From NCBI GenBank assembly GCA_003501375.1, contig DNPO01000245.1, positions 1-6,416 of the forward strand: DNA of 6,416 nt. Direction: 5' to 3'. The stretch comes from Candidatus Sumerlaeota bacterium. GTDB taxonomy: Bacteria > Sumerlaeota > Sumerlaeia > UBA8349. Under the pieces are notes generated by a model. It was given only the letters and a program-made list of their open reading frames with translations. It made no database searches and had not been told where the DNA came from. This document shows, piece by piece, positions 1 to 5,556 of this stretch. Every line of letters starts with the position of its first letter. The first letter of the stretch is position 1. Both the position numbers and the translations under genes were made by a program.

Positions 1-98
1 TAACAACGCTGGAACAATTCAACTATTGGAAGGACACCCCCAGTACCATCCATCACCAAGCCCTGAAAGAAGGGATTATGTATGAATCCGCCGCTTGA
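1..98 (+). CDS. MNT-type nucleotidyltransferase, C-terminal fragment (5' end outside window)
   Basis: An open frame enters from the left edge (first full codon at 3) and stops with TGA at 96-98, giving about 31 residues. The end of the peptide, with DTPSTIHHQALKEGIMYES, resembles the C-terminus of small minimal nucleotidyltransferases (MNT, COG1708 type), which typically finish with a pattern like ALREGVVLYE. Proteins of this family are commonly encoded just before a HEPN-domain protein. In studied pairs the MNT protein acts as antitoxin by nucleotidylating the HEPN partner. The catalytic GSxxxG/DxD region would lie outside the window and cannot be checked. The stop lies 17 bases inside the next gene, a typical overlap for this pair. 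The call rests on a short tail plus context, so it is moderate. Confidence 0.6.
   Translation, partial: TTLEQFNYWKDTPSTIHHQALKEGIMYESAA
68..74 (+). promoter_or_regulatory. Ribosome binding site of the HEPN gene
   Basis: The purine stretch AGAAGGG lies 7 bases before the ATG at 82. It supports that ATG over the one at 78, which is in the frame of the upstream nucleotidyltransferase. The site lies inside the upstream coding frame. Confidence 0.55.
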
Positions 99-486
99 AC
101 GCCCCTTCGTTCTTTTACAAAAAGCCAAGGATGATTGTTATGTGCTGAACCGATTGTCCGGAGATGAACAAGCGCCTGCTTGGGCCGTTGGTTTTCATGC
201 GCAGCAAGCGGTTGAAAAATCTCTCAAAGCCGTTTTGGATTTTCACGGAATCAACTTCCCTTTCACGCATGACATCAGCCGCTTGGATGAGATGTTAGAA
301 AACGCAAACTTGCCGCATCCGCCTGATGCGCCTCAGTTGGAAATGTTGACTCCTTATGGAGTCAGTTTAAAATACGAATATGAACCTGTCGGAATTTCTT
401 ATGTCATAAACCGCTCGAAAATTACCCAATTAGCTCTCCAAACCGTCGCCTGGGCAGAATCCATCCTCACAGAAAAACACACTTAA
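82..486 (+). CDS. HEPN domain protein, partner of MNT nucleotidyltransferase
   Basis: This is a 134-residue cytoplasmic helical protein, the usual size for a stand-alone HEPN domain (PF05168 type). The family signature of the second helix is clear at residues 34-50 (AWAVGFHAQQAVEKSLKA), with the HAQQAVEK core. The conserved P-x-THD turn follows at 60-64, and LTPYGVSLKYEYEP at 89-102 matches the family's LTxYAVxxRYP segment, with Lys in place of the usual Arg. I do not see the RX4-6H ribonuclease motif found in HepT-like toxins, so RNase activity is not supported by sequence. It starts 17 bases before the upstream nucleotidyltransferase ends and stops one base before the ileS start, so it is very probably co-translated with both. 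The pair may be a toxin-antitoxin module or a non-toxic nucleotidyltransferase complex. Family assignment is firm; function is inferred. Confidence 0.85.
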   Translation: MNPPLERPFVLLQKAKDDCYVLNRLSGDEQAPAWAVGFHAQQAVEKSLKAVLDFHGINFPFTHDISRLDEMLENANLPHPPDAPQLEMLTPYGVSLKYEYEPVGISYVINRSKITQLALQTVAWAESILTEKHT

Positions 487-487
487 A

Positions 488-3316
488 ATGTCCGAACAAC
501 CAGTCCCCGATTACAAGTCCACCCTCACCATCACCACCACGGAATTTCCCCAAAAAGCCGGGTTGACCATCAGCGAACCCGCCCGCTTGGAACACTGGAA
601 GGAAATCGGCCTGGAAAAACTGCTGACCGAAAAAGGTCGCAAACTGGGCAAAAAGTACGTGCTGCACGACGGCCCGCCCTATGCCAATGGCGACATCCAT
701 CTCGGTCACGCCCTCAACAAAACCCTCAAGGACATTGTTGTCCGCTACAAAACCATGCGCGGCTACCACGCGCACTACGTCCCCGGCTACGACTGCCACG
801 GCTTGCCGATTGAGCAGAAGGTTATCGAAAAACTTGGACAAAGCGGTGAAAGAAGTGCCACCCCCCTTGAAATCCGCAAACTCTGCGCCGAATATGCGCA
901 AAAATACATCGGTCTCCAAACCAGCCAGTTCCAACGTCTCGGCGTGGGCGGCGCTTGGGATACCCCCTACCTCACGCTGAACCCGCAGTACGAGGTTGGC
1001 ATTCTGAAAGCCTTCCGCGCGATGGTCGAGCGCGGCTCAGTCGAGCGCGGCTTCAAGCCCGTCTACTGGGACACCCGTTTCCGCACAGCGCTGGCCGAGG
1101 CTGAAATCGAATACGAGGATCACACCTCTCCCTCGATCTACGTCCGCTTCCCCGTGCTGAACGCGGAAAAATGCGCTGCCATTGCTGACTACTCGAAGGA
1201 ACCCGGCGACATCCGCATTGTCATCTGGACGACGACCCCCTGGACGCTTCCCGGCAACCTTGCGGTCTCCATCCATCCCAGTTACGATTACGTGCTCTTT
1301 AAAACCAGCGGCGAGATGATGATTTGCGCCGAGTACCTGCTCGAAGGCTTTGCCGCCGAAGCCGGTCTGGTTGAACCGCACATCCTTACCCGTTTCAAAG
1401 GTGCGGAACTCGAAGGTCTCGAATGTTCCCACCCGCTGCTGGACAAGGTTTCCCGCGTGATTCTGGGCGAGCACGTTACGCTGGAGCAGGGCACCGGTTG
1501 CGTCCACACCGCTCCCGGCCACGGCGTCGAGGACTTTATCGTTTGCAAAAAATATGACATCAAGACCGTTGTTCCTGTCGATGAAAAGGGCTGCTTCAAC
1601 GAGGAATACCCCGAGATGCAGGGCGAGTTTGTCTGGAAGGCAAACCCGAAGGTTATCGAAAAACTGAAGGAAAAGGGCCTGCTCGTTTGGTCGGGCAAAA
1701 TCCAGCACCAGTACGCCTACTCCTGGCGCAGCCATGAGCCAACCATCGTGCGTGCCACGCACCAGTGGTTCATGAAACTCGACCACGATGGAATCCGCGA
1801 AAAATGCCTTGATGCGATTGATAACAAAGTGCAATGGATTCCCACCTGGGGCCATGATCGCATCTATAACATGATGAAGAACCGTCCCGACTGGTGCCTC
1901 TCGCGTCAGCGCTCCTGGGGCGTACCGATCCCTGCTGTTTTCTCGGTCAAAGCCCAGCAGACCATCCTGTGTACCGAGATCATTGACAAGTTCATCGAAC
2001 AGGTCGCCATCCACGGCACCGATTGCTGGTTCGACCTGCCCGTCAGTGCATTCATTCCCGAAGGCTTCAAGTGCCCCTACAGCGGTGGCACGGAATTCGA
2101 GAAGGAATTTGACATTCTCGATGTGTGGTTTGACTCCGGTTCCTCGCACATCTCCGTGCTGGAAAATGACCCCGACCTCGCCTCGCCTGCCGATCTTTAC
2201 CTGGAAGGAAGCGACCAACATCGCGGTTGGTTTAACTCGTCGCTGGTCAACTCCATGGCTTCGCGTGATCGCGCGCCGTACAAGGCCGTGCTCACGCACG
2301 GTTTCGTGCTCGATGGCGAAGGGTACGCGATGAGCAAGTCGAAGGGCAACACGATTTCTCCGCTCACGATCATCAAGGACATGGGTGCCGACGTGCTTCG
2401 TATGTGGGTCATCAGCGAGGACTACCGCAACGACATTCGTGCCTCCGCCAACATCTTCAAGCAGATGATGGAAGCCTACCGACGCGTGCGCAACACCCTG
2501 CGCTTCCTGCTCGGCAACATCGGCGACTTCGATCCCGCCAAAAATACGGTTCCAGTTGAAAAGCGTCTCGAACTTGACCGCTGGGTACTCGCAAAACTCG
2601 GTGAACTCATCGACGGTGTTACGGAATCGTACGAAGTCTTTGAATTTAATCGCATCCATCACTTGGTCCAGAACTTCTGCGTGGTAACGCTTAGCGCGCA
2701 ATACCTTGACATTCTTAAGGATCGCCTGTACTGTTCGGCTCCCGACGATCTGGTCCGTCGTTCCGCCCAGAGCAGCGTGTGGGACATCTTCTCCGTGCTC
2801 ACTCGCCTCATCGCGCCGGTGATTCCTTTCACGGCGGATGAAGCCTGGGCCTACGGGCACCCGGCTCAACCCAGCGTTCACTTGGAAGACTTTCCCTCTG
2901 TGCCTGACTCTTGGCGCGATGAAGCATTGATCACCAAGTGGAATCAGTTCGTGCAAATTCGCGAGATGGTCATGCGTCCGATGGAAGAATTACGACGCGC
3001 CAAAAGCATTGGCAAAAACTTGGATGCCGCCGCTATTTTGCGCCCGAATAATAAGGCGTTGTCCGACCTCCTCATCGCCAATCAAGAGGTCTTAAAAGAG
3101 TTCTTCATCGTTTCCACCCTGAAGATAGAGACTTCCGCTGCGGAAGCCTCCGCTGCTCAATCGCTTGAGCAGCAACTGGAAGTACAAGTCCTCAAGGCCT
3201 CTGGCGAGAAATGCCCCCGCTGCTGGACGTACAGCGAAAACCAGAGCGCCGATCCGCAGCACCCATCCCTTTGCGCCCGTTGCGCCGACGTAGTGAGGAG
3301 GTTGAACCAATCATGA
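488..3316 (+). CDS. ileS: Isoleucyl-tRNA synthetase
   Basis: A class I aminoacyl-tRNA synthetase that charges tRNA-Ile with isoleucine and hydrolyses mischarged valine; it is essential and cytoplasmic. The 942 residues match the bacterial type (E. coli is about 938). In order: the N-terminal DYKSTL segment at 8-13; the HIGH motif as HLGH at 71-74; the CP1 editing domain with WTTTPWTLPGN at 247-257 and GTGCVHTAPGHGVED at 335-349, including the conserved Asp349; SRQRSWGVPIP and LEGSDQHRGWF in the catalytic core; the KMSKS loop as AMSKS at 614-618; an anticodon-binding helical domain at roughly 690-850; and a C-terminal zinc finger with Cys909, Cys912, Cys929 and Cys932. The ATG at 488 is one base after the HEPN stop. 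No clear Shine-Dalgarno precedes it, which suggests coupling to HEPN translation. The gene is intact. It overlaps the next gene by four bases (ATGA). Confidence 0.98.
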   Translation: MSEQPVPDYKSTLTITTTEFPQKAGLTISEPARLEHWKEIGLEKLLTEKGRKLGKKYVLHDGPPYANGDIHLGHALNKTLKDIVVRYKTMRGYHAHYVPGYDCHGLPIEQKVIEKLGQSGERSATPLEIRKLCAEYAQKYIGLQTSQFQRLGVGGAWDTPYLTLNPQYEVGILKAFRAMVERGSVERGFKPVYWDTRFRTALAEAEIEYEDHTSPSIYVRFPVLNAEKCAAIADYSKEPGDIRIVIWTTTPWTLPGNLAVSIHPSYDYVLFKTSGEMMICAEYLLEGFAAEAGLVEPHILTRFKGAELEGLECSHPLLDKVSRVILGEHVTLEQGTGCVHTAPGHGVEDFIVCKKYDIKTVVPVDEKGCFNEEYPEMQGEFVWKANPKVIEKLKEKGLLVWSGKIQHQYAYSWRSHEPTIVRATHQWFMKLDHDGIREKCLDAIDNKVQWIPTWGHDRIYNMMKNRPDWCLSRQRSWGVPIPAVFSVKAQQTILCTEIIDKFIEQVAIHGTDCWFDLPVSAFIPEGFKCPYSGGTEFEKEFDILDVWFDSGSSHISVLENDPDLASPADLYLEGSDQHRGWFNSSLVNSMASRDRAPYKAVLTHGFVLDGEGYAMSKSKGNTISPLTIIKDMGADVLRMWVISEDYRNDIRASANIFKQMMEAYRRVRNTLRFLLGNIGDFDPAKNTVPVEKRLELDRWVLAKLGELIDGVTESYEVFEFNRIHHLVQNFCVVTLSAQYLDILKDRLYCSAPDDLVRRSAQSSVWDIFSVLTRLIAPVIPFTADEAWAYGHPAQPSVHLEDFPSVPDSWRDEALITKWNQFVQIREMVMRPMEELRRAKSIGKNLDAAAILRPNNKALSDLLIANQEVLKEFFIVSTLKIETSAAEASAAQSLEQQLEVQVLKASGEKCPRCWTYSENQSADPQHPSLCARCADVVRRLNQS
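3295..3301 (+). promoter_or_regulatory. Ribosome binding site of the DksA/TraR-type gene
   Basis: GAGGAGG lies 11 bases before the ATG at 3313, inside the last codons of ileS. It fixes the start at 3313 rather than the in-frame ATG at 3211, which lies within ileS, where the frame encodes no recognisable family sequence. Confidence 0.7.
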
Positions 3317-4272
3317 CGAGCACCAAGAAAACCGCCGCCAAAAAACCAGCCCCCAAGGCCGCCCCAAAAGCAGTGAAAAAGGCAGCCGCGAAGAAACCCG
3401 CCCCCGTGAAAAAGGCTGTGGTTGCGCCCAAGGCAAAACTGGCGAAAAAAGTCCCTGTGGCAAAAAAATCCGTGGCAAAAGCCCCAGTGAAAAAGGTCGT
3501 TGCAACCAAAGAAGTTTCTAAAAAAGTGGTTGCAGCCAAACCCACTGCCAAAAAAGTGGTGGTTAAAAAAGCCACCGCCAAACCCGTGGTGAAAAAAGCA
3601 GTGGCAGCAAAACCCATTGTTAAAAAAACAGTGGTAAAACCCGTAGTCAAGACGATCGTTGCGACCAAAGCCCCGGTGAAAAAAGCCGTGGCAAAAAAAA
3701 CAGTCGTGGTAGCGAAACCCGCTCCTGCCAAAGCAGTGGAGAAAGCCGCTCCGGTAGTAAAAAAATCCGCCGCTAAACCTGCCACGCCGATTCAGGAGGA
3801 GACCTACGTTCCCGGTGAGCGACGCGCATCCGGTTACTACAACGGAATTCAGGTTTGCGCCGCGCCTAAGGTATTCCCAGATCAAAGCCCGTACTCCGAG
3901 AAGGAAATGGCGCAGTTGCTCAAACTCCTGACAGGAGAACGCGCGCGCCTGCGCGAAGTTTTGCAAGACCTGGAAAAAATCACCTTCAACAATGGTGAGG
4001 AATCTTCCGGGCAGACGCCAGGCTATTCCATCCACTTGGCTGAAGATGCCACCAACAACATCGACGTGGAAACCGCGCTGCTTCTCCGCCGCGACGAAGA
4101 ATATGCCATGACCCAGGTCGAAGCTGCCATCGAACGCATCGAAAGCGGCCTGTATGGCGTTTGCCTCGCTTGTGCCGCCAAAATCGGAATCCAACGCCTG
4201 AAAGTAGTGCCGGAAACGCACCTGTGCATGGAATGCAAACGAGTCTACGACAAAAAATGCGCAAATCGATAG
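3313..4272 (+). CDS. DksA/TraR-family zinc-finger protein with histone H1-like lysine-rich N-terminus
   Basis: A 319-residue chimera. Residues 1-160 are an Ala/Lys/Val/Pro-rich tail with 48 lysines, no arginine and only two acidic residues, built from degenerate units such as PVKKAV and AKKVV. This resembles eukaryotic H1 tails and chlamydial Hc proteins and should bind DNA or another polyanion. After a linker, residues 195-282 form the predicted DksA-like coiled coil, and 284-308 are a C4 zinc finger (Cys284, Cys287, Cys305, Cys308; CX2C-X17-CX2C, the DksA spacing). DksA proteins enter the secondary channel of RNA polymerase and work with ppGpp. Here the coiled-coil tip reads HLAEDA at 241-246 where E. 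coli DksA has DPVDRA, so the classical DxxDxA is not conserved. E. coli DksA is 151 residues, so the tail more than doubles the size. The start overlaps the ileS stop (ATGA), and the 3' end overlaps lspA by 16 bases. Domain assignments are firm. A combined nucleoid and transcription role is inference. Confidence 0.88.
   Translation: MTSTKKTAAKKPAPKAAPKAVKKAAAKKPAPVKKAVVAPKAKLAKKVPVAKKSVAKAPVKKVVATKEVSKKVVAAKPTAKKVVVKKATAKPVVKKAVAAKPIVKKTVVKPVVKTIVATKAPVKKAVAKKTVVVAKPAPAKAVEKAAPVVKKSAAKPATPIQEETYVPGERRASGYYNGIQVCAAPKVFPDQSPYSEKEMAQLLKLLTGERARLREVLQDLEKITFNNGEESSGQTPGYSIHLAEDATNNIDVETALLLRRDEEYAMTQVEAAIERIESGLYGVCLACAAKIGIQRLKVVPETHLCMECKRVYDKKCANR
3325..3780 (+). repeat. Low-complexity A-rich coding repeat (Lys/Ala/Val/Pro units) with homopolymer A-runs
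   Basis: This DNA encodes the histone-like tail and repeats GTGAAAAAAGC-like and GCCAAA-like units without strict periodicity. Notable A-runs lie at 3445-3450 (6), 3462-3468 (7), 3632-3638 (7) and 3693-3700 (8). Its base composition (A-rich on the plus strand) differs from the flanking ileS and DksA-domain sequence, as expected from the lysine content rather than from transfer. Confidence 0.75.
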
Positions 4273-4799
4273 GGTTCTTCGTCATTGCAATGGTTGTCTT
4301 TGCGCTTGACCAGATCACCAAGCACTGGGTACTGAACAACATCACCGTGCAACCGGGAGCGGGATTGTATTTGGAGGGAGATTATCTCCGTCCCATCATC
4401 CCACATCTGCTGGGGTTCATCCATACCCGCAACGACGGAGCGGCGTTCTCGCTGTTCAACACTTACCCCGTTGTTCTCACGGCTGTGGCTGGTGTACTCG
4501 CACTGGGGGTTCTTGCATGGGCGATCTTCTCCCCGGAAAACACCCGCCTCACCCGCATCGCACTCGGCCTGATCTTCGGCGGAGCGGTCGGCAACATTGC
4601 CGACCGCTTCTTGCATGATTTTCAAGTGGTGGACTTCATCCTGGTGCTGATCACTGTAAATGGACGCTACTGGCCCACTTTCAACGTAGCGGATATCGCC
4701 ATCTGCGTGGGCATTGGCCTGTTCCTGATTGCTGCTTATTGGGCAATCCCCAAACCAGAACCACCGATTGAAGAAACGCCGCCCGCAGAATCAGAATAA
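4257..4799 (+). CDS. lspA: Lipoprotein signal peptidase (signal peptidase II)
   Basis: An inner-membrane aspartyl protease that cleaves the signal peptide from diacylglyceryl-modified prolipoproteins, the second step of lipoprotein maturation. With the ATG at 4257 it is 180 residues, normal for the family. Family motifs are all present: DQITKHW at 18-24, NDGAAFSLF at 59-67, GGAVGNIADR at 108-117, VVDFI at 124-128 and FNVAD at 142-146. The catalytic aspartates are Asp126 and Asp146 by alignment with the known VVDF and NxAD sites. Four hydrophobic membrane segments fit at about 4-24, 71-92, 100-116 and 144-163. The C-terminus is a short Pro/Glu-rich tail. An upstream in-frame ATG (4233) would add residues inside the preceding gene and is less likely. 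The start overlaps the DksA-type gene by 16 bases with no good Shine-Dalgarno, suggesting coupling. Closeness to ileS is common in bacteria (E. coli has ileS-lspA). Confidence 0.96.
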   Translation: MRKSIGFFVIAMVVFALDQITKHWVLNNITVQPGAGLYLEGDYLRPIIPHLLGFIHTRNDGAAFSLFNTYPVVLTAVAGVLALGVLAWAIFSPENTRLTRIALGLIFGGAVGNIADRFLHDFQVVDFILVLITVNGRYWPTFNVADIAICVGIGLFLIAAYWAIPKPEPPIEETPPAESE

Positions 4800-4840
4800 A
4801 AAAACCGCCTTGGAGCCATGCTCCAAGGCGGTTTTTCTTT
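4800..4840 (+). terminator. Intrinsic terminator after lspA, probably bidirectional
   Basis: A perfect 17-bp inverted repeat pairs 4800-4816 with 4820-4836 around a CAT loop. Its GC-rich core is ACCGCCTTGGAGC, and it is followed on the plus strand by T-rich sequence to 4840. The left arm begins with an A-run (4797-4804 apart from single bases), so the minus strand also has a U-tail. It starts directly after the lspA stop and lies 22 bases beyond the end of the converging minus-strand gene, so it can serve both. Confidence 0.9.
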
Positions 4841-4861
4841 GTGATAATTATTGTTGAACCG

Positions 4862-5251
4862 TTATCGAATTTGCGGATAGGAAACGCTGCCTTTCTGTCG
4901 TCCTTCTCCCACTGGGCGCAGAATATCCCAATCCGGATTGTTTGGCGCAATGGCCCATCCCATTTTGTTGTAGGAGATAACATGTTCGGGCGTATTATTG
5001 ACGGCAGCAACGTCAAAAACAAATTTGGCATCATATCCGCCGTCGGTCACCTGTATCAATTGCACCACGGAACCGTACTCTACGCAGTAAAATCTGCCAA
5101 CTTCCATGATTCGCTGCCGCTCACGAATGTAGGTCAGCGGATCGCCCCCCGGCCCGTCTTCCGTGTAATGACTAACGATCCAACGAATTCCCAGCGCTGA
5201 AGAAGCCACTGTGGCGGAAAGAAAGAAGATAACGAACAGGATGCCTTTCAT
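4862..5251 (-). CDS. Small secreted or membrane-anchored protein, unknown function
   Basis: I do not recognise this 129-residue protein. Residues 1-24 (Lys2, then a hydrophobic run ILFVIFFLSATVASSALG) look like a signal peptide or N-terminal anchor, with a possible cleavage after Ala19. The mature part is soluble and mixed alpha/beta in character, with many aromatic residues and one cysteine (Cys56). It contains a DGPGGDP loop at 32-38, a helical YIRERQRIMEVGRF stretch at 41-54 and an NPDWDILRP segment near the C-terminus. It was chosen over the opposite-strand frame at 4841-5200 because of the signal peptide and a GGGGG Shine-Dalgarno-like run (5259-5263), 7 bases before the ATG. It converges on lspA and is transcribed in the same direction as pnp. 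The pnp terminator lies between them, so it probably has its own promoter in 5252-5490. It is likely real; export is inferred. Confidence 0.68.
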   Translation of the reverse strand: MKGILFVIFFLSATVASSALGIRWIVSHYTEDGPGGDPLTYIRERQRIMEVGRFYCVEYGSVVQLIQVTDGGYDAKFVFDVAAVNNTPEHVISYNKMGWAIAPNNPDWDILRPVGEGRQKGSVSYPQIR

Positions 5252-5556
5252 AGCTCAACCCCCGTTGCGCGCCATCGTTTTGAATTTCTTTTGATCTTAC
5301 TGCCATTATCGTCAAAATCACTTTCAAAATCCAGCGATACATACAAAAATCCCACAAAAAAATAAAGTCTGGAGTTTTGCCACAGCAGGCCTGCACTTGA
5401 CGGTTCTTTCGACTTGCTACCGCCCCTCTGGTTAAATGTGTTCGCCCTTTGTTTCCTAGTTACATGGGCTGAAAAAAATACTTTAAAAAAATAAGAGACG
5501 GGATACGCATGGCGTATCCCGTCTCTTTTTTTACTTTGGAACTTTACGTTTGCAAA
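5252..5556. other. Intergenic gap between pnp and the small secreted-protein gene
   Basis: This stretch of 305 bases has no gene I can support. It is AT-rich with several A-runs and contains the pnp terminator hairpin at 5493-5527. The leader of the minus-strand gene at 4862-5251 must lie here. On the minus strand there is a TTGACG (5310-5315) that could be a -35 box, but only a poor AAAAGA sits at the right distance, and a GATAAT (5305-5310) has no good -35. I therefore call no promoter. No tRNA-like cloverleaf, riboswitch or mobile-element end is evident. Confidence 0.6.
5485..5532 (-). terminator. Intrinsic terminator of pnp, possibly bidirectional
   Basis: A perfect 16-bp inverted repeat pairs 5493-5508 with 5512-5527 around an ATG loop (core GAGACGGGATACGC). 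Read on the minus strand it lies about 30 bases after the pnp stop and is followed by a U-run (complement of the A-run 5485-5491). The plus strand also ends in a T-run (5526-5532), so it could stop transcripts from either side. Confidence 0.88.

Noticed and set aside
1037..2956. Long (639-codon) open frame on the minus strand inside ileS
   Set aside because: It lies fully antisense to a motif-complete IleS, has no recognisable domain, and is the expected by-product of GC-biased codon use.
3211..3312. In-frame extension of the DksA-type gene to an ATG inside ileS
   Set aside because: It would overlap ileS by over 100 bases through its zinc finger; the ATG at 3313 has a GAGGAGG ribosome binding site and the ATGA overlap typical of operons.
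3157..4221. Minus-strand open frame opposite the lysine-rich tail, rich in Phe, Gly, Cys and His
   Set aside because: Its composition is simply the complement of Lys/Ala/Val codons; no start signal or family match.
4161..4256. Longer lspA start inside the DksA zinc-finger region
   Set aside because: The added residues are hydrophilic, overlap another domain's code and precede the normal first membrane helix; the ATG at 4257 gives the standard LspA length.
4841..5200. Plus-strand 119-codon frame opposite the small secreted-protein gene
   Set aside because: It begins within the terminator tail, has no ribosome binding site or family features, and the minus-strand frame has a signal peptide.
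5172..5396. Minus-strand 74-codon frame upstream of the secreted-protein gene
   Set aside because: It overlaps the better-supported gene, has no domain or clear ribosome binding site and covers AT-rich leader sequence.
5397..5532. Small plus-strand RNA ending at the 5493-5527 hairpin
   Set aside because: A TTGACG at 5397-5402 has no acceptable -10 box at 15-18 bases, and the hairpin is explained as the pnp terminator.
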